Positions 11,130 through 25,084 are shown, numbered from the stretch's first letter. The stretch is 64,000 nt of DNA from Fistularia commersonii (GCA_037954325.1 JBBMNZ010000001.1:29395758-29459757); one strand, 5' to 3'. Program-made: numbers and translations. Notes: generated from the letters alone by a model not told the origin.

Positions 11130-11440
11130 CCTGTGTGTGGATGTGAATTACAAAATCTTGCCAAATGTCTAAATAATGACCTAAAAATGAGTTTTGTGCA
11201 GCGAAACTAATGAAGAAGCGTTTGGCTGTGGAAAGCGCTTAGCGCTGACCTCCCTGGCAGGGCCGCTGCACTCCTGGGCATTGATTGGCCGGCGGTGGCG
11301 AACACCTCACAAAGCCCTTCTGATCTGCATGAGATTGGAGAGCATGAAAGGCCTGTAATACTAATAACATGAACTCCACTTGAACCCATAGGCGTCGCTT
11401 CCACACGCAGTCGATGCATTACCAACTTACCAAGACGGGT
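11130..11440. promoter_or_regulatory. Candidate conserved noncoding element
   Basis: Unique, mixed-composition sequence without coding character. It contains CTAATGAAG, GCGCTTAGCGCT, an inverted CCAAT (TTGATTGGCC) and TACTAATAAC. This texture is typical of noncoding regulatory blocks in gene-poor vertebrate DNA. The call is by appearance only. Confidence 0.25.
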
Positions 11441-14400
11441 CCATATTAAATCTTATTGGTCCGCTCGGCTTTGGCTTCACGAGGATCTTGCACAAACGCA
11501 GATAAAGAGTGATAAGAGGTTAGAGGTTTTGCAAAAAAAAAAAAAAAAAGCCGGAATCGACGTCCTGCCCGGACAAAGCCAATCCTTTACTTAACTAAAG
11601 CAAACAGCGGGAAGATTAAGTGCATCTTGTTAAAAGGCTGTGTGGCTTGTAGAGCTTTTAGCAGATTTTTCTCTTTTTTTCTCTCCCAGCAAGAAAAAAA
11701 AAAAAGGGGGAACAAGGAAACAGAAATTAACCGGCAGAAGTGACTCGTTGCTCTTCCACGCTTCGCTTTTTGATGTATGGCTGTGCAGCAAAGTCCTCCT
11801 CACGGGTGCTGAAGAGAATATTGAGATGAAGTCATTTAACGCAGTGCTTTTAGCACAGGGACACGTAACGTCCTTTTATTCGACTTCTGTGGGCTTCTCT
11901 CCACGCCAGGGAATAATCCACTGATGTGACATGAGGGAGAAGCCGACTCGCGCCGTGTATCAACAGGCCGATGAAACGCTCAGGAAGCCAAAAGAAACGC
12001 TTGGCCGCAGGTCTTTTGCGTCAGCTTGCAGGATCCAGTCAGAGTCGGCGTTCTCCCCGCCAGGGCCGCAGCTGTTTGCGTGTCCTTTTTTTAAATAAAC
12101 ATGGCGGTATGTTTGGCCCAGCGTGCATTCATGGCTCTTTCAAAGTCCACCTCCAGAAAGAGGACGCCCGTTTTCTCCCGCCGAATGTTTGAGTTTCACG
12201 CCCGAAGGATCCGTTTGGAGAATTCTGCCGCGGAAACCTTTGGTTCCACAATAAATCACGGGAGTAAAAACCATCTGACTTTACGAGATGGGCCGATGAG
12301 ACGACCGCGATCTCAAGAGCGACGGCCCTCTTTTCTTGGGTGGATTTTTTTTCTAGCTATGACAGATAGCGCTCACTCGTTGGGCGCGTAGCATTTATGG
12401 CAAAGGTTTACGGCTGCGTGCCTAATTATTCTAAGAGCGAAAGAACCGCCTGAACCGCTGCGAGCCACAGCATCGATCCCACAATCCACCAGGAACTCCG
12501 GTTCCCGTGTCTGAAACAATGTCAGTGCGTCGGAGGAACATCTTGGTCGCGCGCTGCCAGTGAGCTGACAAACAACCATCACACAGTGGTTTTCTGTTTG
12601 TTGTTTTTAACGATACCGCCGTCGGGTGACGACGAGCCGCACTAATGAGAGCCATCGCCGCTTCTCTTCAAGGCCGCGGGCAACACGTTACTTCTCTGCG
12701 CCGCCTGAAATAAAAAGAAGCCGCCATCGTCCGGCCTCTCGGCTTCTACGGCCACGGAAACCTTCGCTTTCTGATCGGATACCTTGTAAAAGCCCGCCTC
12801 GGATAGTTACGTACTCACGGAACATCATGAAATCCCAAAGCAAGACATTCCAGCGGCACAGTGGGCGTCGAAGACGGAGCTCCATAGAGACACACTGTGT
12901 TCCCTCCTTTGACTTTGTGCTGTGTGAAGGTCTCATTGTCAATTCAGTCCAATGGCAAACATTTGAAAAATGACTAAACGCTGCTGTGAGACGGGATCGA
13001 GCACAAACAGGATCAAGAAACCAGACATTGGCTGCCAAAAACAGAAGGGTAGCTTCTGAGGAGAGACAAGTTTCAGAGGAAGGAAAACACCAAAAGTCAC
13101 AGTTTTTGGTTTTGAACTGAAGGTCCCTCATGCATTACCAGACTTTATCTGGGTATTTTGCTTAAAAAGACAAAAATTGAACCAGACTTTTCTCTGAACA
13201 ATATGAACTTCAGGGACAGTTTGTGAAGCTGCGCTGACGTAGCGGGAGTCTTCTCTGGGATCAGGACCAAGGAAACCAAGAGGAAAAATAGCAGCCGACT
13301 TGCAGAAGCTGAGAAGAAGCAACCCTTTCCTGATGATTGACCGTGGCTGCGTGAGCAGCGCACGAGTCCATTTGTCGACACTGATCCTGGTCAGCTGAGT
13401 CATAGTGACAGAAAGGGATCAGCGTTTTACAGAATACAGATACTTTTTTATTAGCTCTCACCGTCCACCTTGACAAACAGCGAGCGCCGACAGAATCTGC
13501 GTCTTTTGACCGACAACAAGCGCACGCTGAAGCCGACGGAAGAGCGGCGTCTTTTCGACCGAAGGCGTCCCTCGCTGTTTTTGCCGTTTACTGAAGAAGT
13601 GTATCGTCCAATGTCCCAACATCCTCTGCCGTCTGTCTCGGTCCTGATGATGTCCAGGGAGGTTCTCGGTCATCCAGGTCAAGGTTAATCCTTGTCAAAT
13701 CTTATGCGGCAGCTGGAATTGACTTCTTCCCTTGAAGATGCTTCAACCCTCACTGGAGAGTCCTCCTCCGGTCCGGTGGGACGTTTTGCTGTGTTTTCGT
13801 TTACAAATGGGGAAAGAAAACAAGTCCTGCCGCCACAATAAGACTTGAGGATTTGACAACGGCACTAAAGATGAATTATTTTTACACGATTTCACTGGAT
13901 ATGTTGACATGTGCGTAAACTGCTTTCATCTGTAAAGTGTAACGATTGGATAAAGATTTTCCATTTTGTATCTCGCCTGTGTTTGCGCCGCTGAAAACTG
14001 TCGCTCGCTTCATCTCGGTCCCCGTGACCGTTGCATGTATAAACACCAAATCCTTTCCATCGTGGCTCCCGACCCCGGTCGTTCGGTACCGGGACGCAGA
14101 GAAAATCTCTCGGGACAAATGATAGTTTTTTTCATTCGACCTTCCGGAAGGACTTTCCGCCTTCGCCTCCCTGCTGCATCTAATACAGTAATTGCCTGAT
14201 ACCAAGTGTAACGTCTGTACCCACATTAAACACCGTGAACTGACAAACCTCTTTATCATTTGAACCCTCTAAGCGCTCCGTGAAACATTTTCATGCATAA
14301 AACCGGTCCCTGGTACAAAAAAGGTCGGGAATCGCTGCTTTATATTATAATAACAATAGTAAGTACATAAATAAATGGATAGATAAGTAAATAGATAATG

Positions 14401-14539
14401 AGTGACCCTTAGCATCCTTTTTTCAGAAACATGGCGGACCCCGGAGCGGCTCAGACTGTTGTGCTCACACAGTTGGGGAAGCATCTGCTTAACGGCATGC
14501 CTTTCCTCACCCTCGCAGGTGTCCTTTGTTACACTGTGA

Positions 14540-14710
14540 AATGAATACAGTAATTGTCACGATGAGAAATCGACCTTGGCTCTCGTCGAGACGGAGGCCC
14601 CTCACAAGTTAAAATAGCACAAACCCAATTAAGGCATTGATTGCTTGCTTTCATTTCCCTCATTAGCATCAGGGTCATATAGAGAAGATAAATGAATGTC
14701 TCATCTTTTG
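14540..14710. promoter_or_regulatory. Candidate conserved noncoding element
   Basis: This unique block contains CAGTAATTGTCA, CCCAATTAAGGCATTGATTG and CCTCATTAGCATCAGG, that is, several homeodomain-type TAAT/ATTA cores in 170 bp. No coding frame or repeat identity is visible. Confidence 0.28.
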
Positions 14711-15317
14711 TTCAGAATGTCATTCCTGCTCCCGGAGTATTTATGGCTCAGAAACGGACAAGAGATGCTTTGCTGTCTGTCCTCGCCGGACGCGTCTCTT
14801 ACGATCCACGGCGAGCCTTTAACCGACACCGGCACGGGATCACAGAGTCCCTGTTTTCATGCCGCCGAGGTCGGATCACACGTCCGGGCGCATCTACGTG
14901 CACGTGGGAATCCTAGAGGCGAGGAATGATTTCAGATTTCAAGTAAATTCAAGTGGAAGGGATGGGGGGTTCCGCTTGACTCGGGCGACCCGAGGTTCAC
15001 TGACTCGCTTCGAAACGGAATCACAAAGTCATTTTCAATGTACCGTGGAAGCGCTTTACAAATCGAGGAGGGAGGAGCGAGAAACGCTTCTTAAAAACAC
15101 AGTCATGCATCCGCACAGCATCTACTGCTCACCCTGCACTTGGGTCAGCTGCCGCTGGTTGACCCGGAGCGCTCGCCGGTCCATCGCAGCGTCAGAAGAA
15201 GCGCCACATCAATAAAGGATTTCAAATCTTAGACTATTCTTAACTTGCAAGACGGCAAACTGAGTTCATCAAAGCGACTCATGAGTGGAGTCTCCTCATG
15301 GTGCTGTACACTTGTGA

Positions 15318-15432
15318 GATAAGATAAGATAAGATAAGATAAGATAAGATAAGATAAGATAAGATAAGATAAGATAAGATAAGATAAGATAAGATAAGAT
15401 AAGATAAGATAAGATAAGATAAGATAAGATAA
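15318..15432. repeat. (GATAA)23 pentanucleotide microsatellite
   Basis: Twenty-three uninterrupted GATAA units, followed by AACTATTGATCCGCATGGGG and GAAATTCC. The latter resembles the common fish retroelement tail that often neighbours this microsatellite. The minus strand is open through it (LILSY repeated), an artefact of the repeat. Confidence 0.95.
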
Positions 15433-18400
15433 ACTATTGATCCGCATGGGGGAAATTCCGTTGTCACAGCAGCGTCAGTTATAATGTCTGACTATAAATA
15501 TAAATAGAAAGACAGGAGACAGAAGATAGCAAGACATCCACAAATAAATAGACAGCAGATAAATATCTATTTACATATAAGAGGCTCTTCACAAAACAAA
15601 AAACAGCCACATATATTTGGACACGCTTCATGCACAAAGGTCTCAGGATTACAAGTACGTGAGTCCGAGCGCCGAAACAACACCGAGACGACGCAACCCG
15701 GTCGCCTGAAACCGTCTTGAATATGTCGCTATCAAATCCGAGGCAAAGCAAAAGCGTTCATCTGAGGTGGAAAGTGTCTGAAATGAGGAGTGTGATATTG
15801 GTGAGGAGGAATAAGAGCGCTCAGCCGTTTCTGTCTGCGTCATCTGTAGGGAATGGAAAACGACAACAACGACAAAGAATGTCCTTTTCCTTTTAGCCGT
15901 TTGTTTTACAGATGACAAGAACAAAACGCGAGCCTGAAAAATAGACCTGGCTTGCTCCTTGGGCCTTTGGCGACGACAAAAACTACTTCAGTTGCTCTGA
16001 AACACCAGGCAAACCTCGCCGCTGGAAGCTGCGCCTTCTGAAGCTGGTTGCCTCGGCGGTGACGCTCCCGCGGCGGTCGCTGCGCTCACATCGGGGGAAA
16101 ATGCCTGCGAGAGCGGCGCGTCTCACAGCCTTGTTTTTCTCAGCTTCTCTAAATAGAGTTCTCTCAGACGTCCAGCAGGTAAACTCTTTCAATTTGAAAA
16201 ACGATCCCTGCGTTCATATTTCTCGGTGCATTTTTGCATGTCGGCGGCGGCGCTGCGGCGGCGCTGAGCCCGACAGCCAGGATAATGGGATCGACTCCCT
16301 TTGTTGTCTTCCCTTATAAATGGCAGTTTAAAGGTTGAGCATCACATCTCTTTCATCTCCCTCTGACGTGCACGGGCACAAGCGCCGAGCGCGGTCGCTT
16401 CATTTCGGCCTTTGTCATTGTGATCGATTGAGAAATAGGCAGTACGGGAGCAAAGTGTCATTAACGTGATTAGAGGCTTGTAAACAAAGCGGAAAAGAAA
16501 AGGCCTTTGGGGTTTCCAGGCGCGGCTGCACACGCAGATGTAAAGCCGGGCGAGCCCCGACTTGTTTTCCCCTCTCGTATTTACGTGACCTAATAGGGGG
16601 AAAATATGTGCCGCGTGCGGAGCGATCATTAAATCCTCCTTTCTGGTTGTATTTCATCTGGCTATCGACGAATAACTGTACGTTCCAGGACGTGGAAAAT
16701 GTCACGGCTTGTAAATCCTCTCATTGTCGCCTCGAGGAGTTTGACTTCCGATAATTAATGCCGGTTTCCGCACGTCGCCAGTCGTCATTTAAGCGGCATG
16801 CTAAATCTTACCTTCTTCACCCTCCTGACCGCTGGCTGTCTTCCGTTTTGTGTCATTCATTCTCTGAAAAACAGGGGTTAACCTCCACAACACCGACCTG
16901 AATAATGTTGCCATCAATCTCGGGGTTTTTCTGCAGACGCTGATTTATAACAGGAGACACTTGTAATAAAATGTAGCCCTGCAGGCTTCAGCAAACGGCG
17001 AGCTTCCTACACAAATGTAACCTGCTTCCTTTGATACAGAGGCTGCGGAGCGGCCGATCAGCCCACACGTGTTGAAGCGTCGAAAAGGATAACGCATCCG
17101 GTGGAATCACAAAATGAAATGCGCTCCTGATTTCCCTCACTTTTTCCTTTGAGGGCCCAAATCCAGTCAAATGCATCTGCAACGCTTAACTTTCTTGGCT
17201 TAACGGGCCGCGGCTTATTGTTTAAACGCGGCGCACGAGGGTGGCGTCGCAAACAATGAGGTAAGCCGGCTAATATTTACTAGCGCTGGAAGAAGCACTG
17301 AAGAGGCGGCGTAGCGAGCGGGTGTCAGGGAGGATTTAAGACTACCTCGCGCTCCCCAGCTCGCTCTCCGGGCTCAAAGATCCATCTACTCCTCCCGCTG
17401 TAATGAAGCTCCCCGAGGGCCCGGGCGCCGCGCGAAGACGCCTCGGTACCGCGGCGATTCATTACCTCCAAAATGTAAGCTTTTGTTCTGTTTTCAGCAG
17501 AGCGCCATTAATCTTGGCCAGCCCGCTGGCATGCAGGCCGGCCGCTGCATCGGTAATTACAGTTAATCATCATTCAGACCCGGGCTCCTCGGCGGCGAGG
17601 CTTGAGGATTCACCGCTGCCGCCGAACGCCGCCGTTTATCCTGTTCCTTCTTGTCTTTTTTTTCCGGAAACAGATCGGCGAGAGTCTTTGGTCGTCGCGT
17701 CAAGAGCCAGACGGATAAATCACTTCTATCGGACGACATCGGCCCCGCGCGGGTGGATCGGTTTGGGCGTATCAGAAAACGCTCTCGGCACGTGAAGTTT
17801 TCCATACAAGATTTGAAACGTCCCATCAGCGATTTATTGCGGAATTGAGAAATTGAGAAAACCGGTAGTTTTTTACGCCGTGTTATTAGCGAAGCGAAAT
17901 CCGACATCTGTCAGAGGTTCAAATAGCGACGCGAGGTAGGATCCGTCACCTCTTGATTTGACGTCATGCCCTTTTTAAGTCAAACATCAGAATTTCCCCC
18001 CCGACTAATATGTGACACGGATCCAAGATATTTTTGATCTCCAAGCTAGCTTAATGTCGTGTTCATTTGACATCCGGCGCAAAGTAAAGCGTTGCGAGTC
18101 CGTGTGTTCATTAGACGCGCCAGAACCTTCCTCAGCTCCCGTTCAGCATCGGCCTCCCCGACGAACGCTAACGTTTCTGTTCCACTTTCCTCCCTCTGAA
18201 CCTCTGCGCTCTCCAGCTGTCACCGTCACGCTCTTTCCAGAGCTTCTGTTCACCTGCCCTTCGGAGTCCGGATTAAGCGACGGTTTCTGAGAAGGATGGG
18301 AAGGAGGGATAACGCCATTGTGCGGACGTCACAGTAAAGGATCCAACGGTGGTTGAACGGTTCATGTTTAGACCTGAGAAAGTAGGACTAATATTTCAGT

Positions 18401-20224
18401 CGTACAGTCGTGTTAACCGCTGACGCCTGAACGCCGTGAATTTCACTCCTGGCTGAGTGGAAATGAAGCGCGTTTGATTTCATGTGAAACAGGTAACTTT
18501 GCCAAACGCTGCTTCCGTGCCCGACCCAGAGGCCACCGAGGGTCACCGAACGCTTTAAGAATCTTATCTTATGGCCTCGAGGTTTAGGTCTGTGATTTAC
18601 CTGCTCCGACAAGTGAAAAGATGCAGTGAGAAGCACCGATAAGGGTCTCTGCGCTGATTTGCTATCATCATTTGACAGAGACAAGAATGTTTTTCTGTGA
18701 TCTTCTCTCAGCAGGTAACAATAAAAAATACAGAATTCCATCCCATTGTGTTCAGAGGCAAGACGATTATAATATAATCCTCATTAAGTGGAGTACCGTC
18801 AACAAAAGTCCAGAGCGAAACAAAGGAAAAGAAGAACCAGTGCGAGATCTTCCATCATTTCTGTCAGTTCTCCCTCTTGAAGAAGCACCGACAGCGTTTC
18901 CTTGCTTGGTGTTGTGTCACAGAGTCAGAAGACAGAAGCTCATCACTTGGCTTCTTGCTGCAAAGTCCTCCGTGGAGTCGCCACGAGCTGCCCCAGCACC
19001 CATTCACATTATCGGCGAGAAACAAGGCGTGCCGCTCCATCGGCGAAACGTTTATAATTTGAATTACTGTCAACTGGAGTCGAAAGGCGGCGGCGGCAAA
19101 CAAGATACTGTGGGGCTGACCTTCGCTTAGAACAACAGAAATGACTGAATCAAACACGGCGGCGCTTTCCGCTTTCACAGGTAAAGAGCAGGAGTCGGCA
19201 TGAAGGCTGTGGGAACCTTGAAGACAAATGATAAATATTTGATGCTGATTTAGAATTAAGAAAGACAATTCATCCTCCGAACATTCTGCCAGTTGCCCCC
19301 GAGGGTCGGAACCTTTCAGGAGACACCGTTCGGCAGCGATGTTACACCGCTTGTTGAAAAACAAGACCAGCGCGAAAAGATTAAGCTGCATTCACATATA
19401 AACGTTTCACACAATTGAACGGAAAGATTATAAAACCAAAAAAGAGCTTAAAAAATTGCAGAAAAAAAAAGAGGCATGAGGCATTTAGGAACTTTACAAT
19501 AATCAGAAACGCTCTTGTGAATCAAATGAAAGTTACGAGCGACAACAGAAAAAAAATCACTTGCCTTTCAGGACTTCCACAGAGCATTTGAGGGTTCTTT
19601 TTGTCGGCACGTGTGAAGACAGTCATTTCAAGTCCGCTTCAATCTCGTAGGATTTCCAAAGGTTTCGAAAGGAAGAAGGAGCGGCGAGCGAACACGGGTA
19701 CGCCAGCTGAGACAAGGACGGCCAAACGGTCGAGCAACAATTGAAACCCGATGATCCAAAACCAAGAAAATTTGGAAACAATACAGACAACATTCTTCAT
19801 CAGGAAATGTCTGAGTCAAATATTCTGGTCGAAATCTGGAACAAGTTCCCAGAAAATTTTGATGTGGGCTTTCCCACTGGTAACTAGTGAAGGATGACCA
19901 AAACTGGTGTTTAGGGGGAAAATACTTTTAGTTGGAAGTTAAATGTATCGGTATCAAGAAATCTACCGGTATTTCAAGCTGAGTTTGAGTGTTTTTGTCC
20001 CTCAGATCATTTCAACATGTGGTTTCAAACAATCTGCTGAGGTCAGTCCACGTCATTATGACACCGCATGTTATTTTTAAACAGGAAAGGAACGACAAAA
20101 AGGTTAACCTCAGCGGGCGGCCAGGCGGCGTTCACGTGGACAGTGACATTAGAATCCGGAGCTGCGCTTCAAATGAACCGATGATTCATGTGGAACACGT
20201 CTGGGAGGTTTGGTTGAGGTGATC
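15433..20224. other. Intergenic, gene-poor
   Basis: Mixed sequence with CpG-rich patches (16000-16300, 17200-17650) and no recognisable gene. The longest frame (18864-19391, minus, 175 codons) has no start context, splice signals or family resemblance that I can defend. Confidence 0.45.
17260..17600. promoter_or_regulatory. Candidate conserved noncoding element, CpG-rich
   Basis: GC-rich segments alternate with TAAT cores: GGCTAATATTTACTAG, GCGATTCATTACCTCC, GCGCCATTAATCTTGG and GGTAATTACAGTTAATCATC. The mix of CpG-rich and homeodomain-site sequence is typical of developmental enhancers. The call is by appearance. Confidence 0.3.
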
Positions 20225-21670
20225 TAAACAACCTCCCGGAGCCTCTCCAGTCAGGGTTGAAAGTAGCTCGACAGAGATGGCCCTCCTTGCGGCGTCACAA
20301 TCATCGCAGGAAGCCAGAAGGAAGGAAGCCTCTGTCTCGGCCGCACTCGTACTTCTTGACCCGCCGGCCCGTTCGACAAGGTCAACCACCGGATCCTTGC
20401 CTCCACCCTCAAGGGTCTGGGCGTCACAGGACCTGCTCTCTCCATGTTGGCCTCCTACCTGACGGGTCGCTTCTGCCGGGTGACTTAGCGGTGATCTGTG
20501 TCTGAACCATGCGGACCGTCTACCGGTGCTCCACAAGGTTCGGTTCTAGGTCCTCTCCTCTCCTCCCTGAACACGACATGGCTCGGTTCTGTCATTGGCT
20601 CACGTGGCTTCTCTTACCAGCGCTATGCCGACGACACACAGCAGATCCCGTCCTGCCCTCCGTCAGACACACAGGTGGAAACCAGAATCACAGCTCGTCT
20701 GTCCCACATCTCAGATTGGATGGCGACTAAACACCTGAAGCTCAACCTAGACAAGACCGAGCTGCTCTTTCTCCCGGGGAAAGGTTGTCCACACGGAGAC
20801 CTGGCCAACAACACTGTGGTCAGGCCGACCACAGCGGTGAGAAACCTGGGTGTGGTTCTAGACAACCAACTGTAATTCTCAGGGAAGGTCGCAGGTTCCT
20901 GCAGATTCCTCCTTCACAACATCAGGAAGACTCACAGATTCCTCACAGAGGACACGGTGCAGATACTCATCCAGGCTCTAGTCGTCTCAGGTCCGGACGA
21001 CTGCAACTCCCTCCTTCCGGTGCCCCAGCGGTGACCATCAGGCCTCTGAAGCTTCTTCAGAAAGCGTCAGCCCTCCTGGTGTTCCACCGTCCCAGATTCT
21101 CCCACACACTCCCCTTCTTCTGTCCCTTCACCGGCTCCTGGTAGCCGCCACATCAAGTCCAAGACCCTGGTGCTCGTCTACTGCCCGGTGAATGGGACGG
21201 CCCCGTCTTATCTCCAGGATATGGTCCGGCCACTCGTCCCTACCCGTCCCCTCCGATCCGCCGCCTCTGGGCGACCGTCCACCCCGTCACTCAGAGCCTC
21301 CAGCTGCTGATCCAACCGGTCTCGGCTCTTCTCGGTCTCGGCTCCTCGCTGGTGGAACGAACTCCCGGAAAAGGTCAGAACAGCAGGGTCGATACCCATA
21401 TTTTTCCGTGAGCTGAAAACATACCTCTTCACCAAGCACTACCAAACTCATAGCACTTATTCCCCCCCCCCAAAAAATGAAGGATGAAATGAATGTATGC
21501 ATGTATGTGGTTCTGAGGTGGCTACTTGGTTGAGTGGTCACTTCTGACTTCCAACTACCGGTACTTTGGATCTTCAGTGACTGAATTGCACTTCTTGTAA
21601 GTCGCTTTCAATAAGAGCGTCTGCAAATGACTGACATGTAATGTGATGTGATGCAATGTGATGTGATGCA
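20225..21670 (+). mobile_element. L2-like LINE, 3' half of ORF2 and tail, inactivated
   Basis: Reverse transcriptase motifs are spread over several frames: ALVLLDPPARS, a LASYLTGRF segment, GAPQGSVLGPLLSS (palm), SYQRYADDTQQ (the catalytic YADD box) and the downstream LKLNLDKTELLFLPG and RNLGVVLDNQL segments. Frameshifts and stops separate them. The 3' end carries the fish L2-type tail (TTGTAAGTCGCTTTCAATAA then GAGCGTCTGCAAATGAC) followed by irregular TGTGATG repeats. The element is 5'-truncated and dead. Confidence 0.85.
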
Positions 21671-22314
21671 ATCGCTTCAGTGTTTTGGAAGATGTATTTC
21701 AGTAGGATAGCAAGGACAGGGAAGATGTGCAGAATTAAGGAGGAATTAAGTTGATGAGCCATACAGTTAAATGGAAAGAGAAGTGGAAACCACACAGAGC
21801 AGAAGTCAGCATTTGTGAGCAGCGGTCTGGGAAAGAGCACTACATGTGCACTATTTGTTTTGAGAGTGTTGACAGAGAAGTAGGAAGAAGGTCAGAGGGA
21901 GCTGCTCCGTGCCTTGTAGACCAAGAATAAGTGTACGAGAAGGTGCGGCAGGACCTGAAAGGGGAGGAACGAAGGTCGGCTGCGGCAGGAAGGCGCACTC
22001 TTGTGAACACGAGGGACCAAAGCGGAAGCGCTCGGCCCGCGAGGGGTGGATTCACGGTCCGGAGCCGTGGAGAGCAAGTGAAAGAGCTGAGGGAAGGCGT
22101 GCAAACAGGTTGAAGCTTCAGGGCTCACGTGTGGTCAAAGAGCATCAGCTACGGCGAGAGGGAAGGCGGACAAGATGGCGGGTAGACCGGCGATGGCGAA
22201 GGCTTTCCAGGCAGGACGCGGTGAAGACGGAGACGGTGAGATTCTTCTAAAGTGACGAGGACGGGAAGACGCGGCGGATGTTTCGGGGACAAAGTCAGAG
22301 AGGCCGGACCGAGA

Positions 22315-22382
22315 GGGTTCGGACGTGGGTTCGGGTTGGGACGTGGGTTCGGATTCGGACGTGGGTTCGGGTTCGGACGTGT
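22315..22382 (+). repeat. Short tandem repeat, GGGTTCGG/ACGT units
   Basis: Units of about 6 and 18 bp (GGACGTGGGTTCGGGTTC and variants) are repeated three to four times. Confidence 0.75.
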
Positions 22383-22915
22383 GCCCAGGAGGGACGGCGA
22401 GCCGAGGACGCTCGGCGTGGAGCTGCCAGGCAGGAGGCCTGGAAGACGACGGAAGAGGACGAACACGGATGCAGCGAAAGAACACATGAAGCAACACGTG
22501 AGCGCAGAGAGAACGGGTGGCTGACGATCCCGACGCCGCAGAGAAGCCTGGAGGGAGCGGCCGAAGGGACAAGAAGAAGATTAGAGCGGCAAAAACTAAG
22601 AACGAAACTATGAAACCTCAGCTGTCCTTGAATGGTTCGTGGAACGCAGGATTAATCCAAGGGCTCGTAAAGGGCACCGCATCCGGGGACCGCTTGCGTA
22701 AAAATAGCCGACTCCAACAAGCTACACGGTAAATGAAAACCTCCTCGTGGAAGAAAGAAACCCACGGCGTCGGACTCTCCGACGCCGATCGCACGGCAAA
22801 GCCTCGGCTGACCAGCAGCAAGACCTTCTTCAGCCGGGCCTTTCTACCTCCTTGTCCTCATGGCTTCCACCACCTTAAACCACAAGACACCTGTCCCTTT
22901 GTCAGGCATTTTTCA

Positions 22916-22918
<3 letters not shown>

Positions 22919-22956
<38 letters not shown>
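22919..22956. repeat. (CA)n microsatellite
   Basis: Nineteen AC units, uninterrupted. Confidence 0.95.
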
Positions 22957-22958
<2 letters not shown>

Positions 22959-24479
22959 AGAACCTCTGGGGGTTTCTGCCCAGTCATTTGGCACATTTTT
23001 GATGTTGAATCAAAAAAAGGGTAAATGAGGGAGCGAGGAGGGAGCGAGGAGGGAGGATTCTAGGCTTTCCACTTCAGTGAAAGGCAGTCTTTGTTGAGCT
23101 CTCCTGTGCAACCTCCCCCCTCAGCTCCCCTCCAGCCCTTCCTCCATATCCACCCTTCATCCCCCTTCGCTCTCAAGCGCGGGCGGATTTTTCATTAAAC
23201 GCTATCAGAATTGTGACTGGTCCTATTCATGCCGGTGCGGCTCCAGAGCGATACCTTCACTGGAGAATGACAGGAATCCGGGCCGTAGGTGCATCACTTA
23301 TTGGTTTTTTTTATTTCCTCCTCACATTCCTCTTCCCGAGGATCTCTTTGTGAGATCTGTGCGTCCCGGCCCGGATGATACGGCTCCTCCAGACCGGGCT
23401 CTTTGTTTACACTGAAAAAATGAAGGGGGCGGGGGGGAGGAGGAGGAAACGGCCTTACATTTGTTCCTCTCAATGGCAGCTCTGTGTTTTCTCTCCCAGA
23501 TCTGAGGCTCCTCCAAGTAAGACCTCCTAGTCCTCATTTCTTAAAAAAAAAAAAAGCTACTTAAGGAGTTAAGAGCTCTTTGCCTAAACAAAACAACATA
23601 TTGTGCCGTTGTTTTGACAGACAAACAAGGCGAGCAGAGCCGTCCGGCGTTCACGCCGCCGCACAAGGGACAGAACGAACCTCTCGCACCGAGAGAGCCG
23701 TCGCTTACGAGGCGAGACAACGGGGGTCAGTGGGTTGGAGGAAAACACAAACAATGATTTCCGCAACAGCAATTTAATCCTCTGGCGTTAAAACCTGACA
23801 CAAAGTGGACAAAGGCATGAATAAACCCCTGAATCTGAAGATTAAGCAAGAAGAAAAAGAGAGCGAGAGCGAGAGAGAGAGAATCCTTTGTGTAAAAAGA
23901 TCCTTTATCTACTTTTGAAGTGGGTGAGACCCGCCAGCCGTGCTCTTTGTAGCCGGGACCCTGCGTCCCACAGCGTCCCGCAGCGTCCCGCAGCAAACCG
24001 CCGCCTCGCTTTCATCTGCCCGTCATCTCGGGGGGCAATTAATGCCATTCAGGTCTGCCCTCTGCAGAGGGAGAGACGCCTCATCTACTTGTTGAAGCAC
24101 GGACCCGACCGCAGTTTAGCCCGGCCTAATTTGCCGCCGAGTGACGTTTCTTCACCCGGTAAAAATGGCCGGCTCCTCCTCCGGCCTCCCTGTTATTATT
24201 TGTTTTCGACGGGGCTCCCGCTCCTTCGCCGGCGCTCCATGAATATTTCACTCGGCGGCGCACGCGATCAGCCTCCCACCGTAGCGCCGTGAATAACGTC
24301 CCGCTCGGCTTCGCGGCCCCGCCGTCCGGCTGCGCGATAACCTCGGCTCGTTCTTGATAAAGCGGCATGTGAAAAGAGAGCCCGGGGTTTCGTGGTTGAC
24401 CTTTCCGGCTCTCCGCCGTAGTTCCTTCACTCTGGGGACTCCCGCTGTTTCTCCTCCGCTCGGCTCGTACGCCGGCGTC

Positions 24480-24690
24480 TGCCAGAGGCAGGGGAAATAA
24501 AGCCTCCATTTGCATTACGTAATTTCATGCATTATTCAGAGCTTGGGAGAATCATTTCACCTAGACAACTCCTGGGAGGGCAGTGAGGAGATAACTGTTA
24601 GTGACAGGACCGGCTCATGAAATGCAGAGTGACTTAACCACCCAATCTGCAGATATTATCCCAGACTGAATTGGAAATAGACACGGGCAC
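24480..24690. promoter_or_regulatory. Candidate conserved noncoding element
   Basis: Unique sequence with ACGTAATTTCATGCATTATTC, CACCTAGACAACTCC, a paired GATATTATC and repeated TGA/TTAA cores, flanked by CpG-rich DNA. No coding potential. Appearance only. Confidence 0.3.
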
Positions 24691-24888
24691 GCTCACGCAG
24701 ATGCGCTCGCACGCAGCACACACTCGCTGATATTTTCACTTTTTCCTTTTTATTACTGAGACAAACAAGCCGTATCAGATGCACATTTTTATGCCGTATC
24801 TGTTCCGTGGCGCCGCTCGCATTTCAAAGCGTCTGGAAAATGTGGCAAAATACAGCTGAGGTGAAGAGCACGTTTTTTCATACTCTTC

Positions 24889-24963
24889 CTTTCTTTCTTT
24901 CTTTCTTTCTTCCAACACACACACACACACACATGCGCACGCACAGACACAGACACAAAACAA

Positions 24964-25000
<37 letters not shown>
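24889..25000. repeat. (TTTC)n plus interrupted (CA)n microsatellite
   Basis: Five to six TTTC units are followed by about 85 bp of CA/CACG/CAGA repeats. Confidence 0.9.
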
Positions 25001-25002
<2 letters not shown>

Positions 25003-25084
25003 AGGATAATGATGTCTGAATGTGTGTGTATTCTTCAACGCGGCCAGGTTTTGGTGTGGCCTTGTCATTTTGTCATTTTATCGT

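Larger units (their letters stand above)
10974..15317. other. Intergenic, gene-poor
   Basis: Contains poly-A tracts near 11534 and 11693 and a GC-rich GGCCGGGCGG run near 11076. The stretch at 13458-13690 ends in sequence resembling a dispersed fish repeat (GACCTGGATGACCGAGAACC on the minus strand). Several long frames occur but none has splice signals plus recognisable protein. Confidence 0.45.

Noticed and set aside
15318..15432. CRISPR-like or other spaced repeat array
   Set aside because: Units are contiguous pentamers with no spacers; a microsatellite.
15229..15467. Open frames reading LILSY repeats
   Set aside because: Translation of the GATAA microsatellite.
18864..19391. 175-codon minus-strand open frame in the gene-poor region
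   Set aside because: No recognisable domain, no matching splice signals and no start context. Its composition looks like random translation of noncoding DNA.
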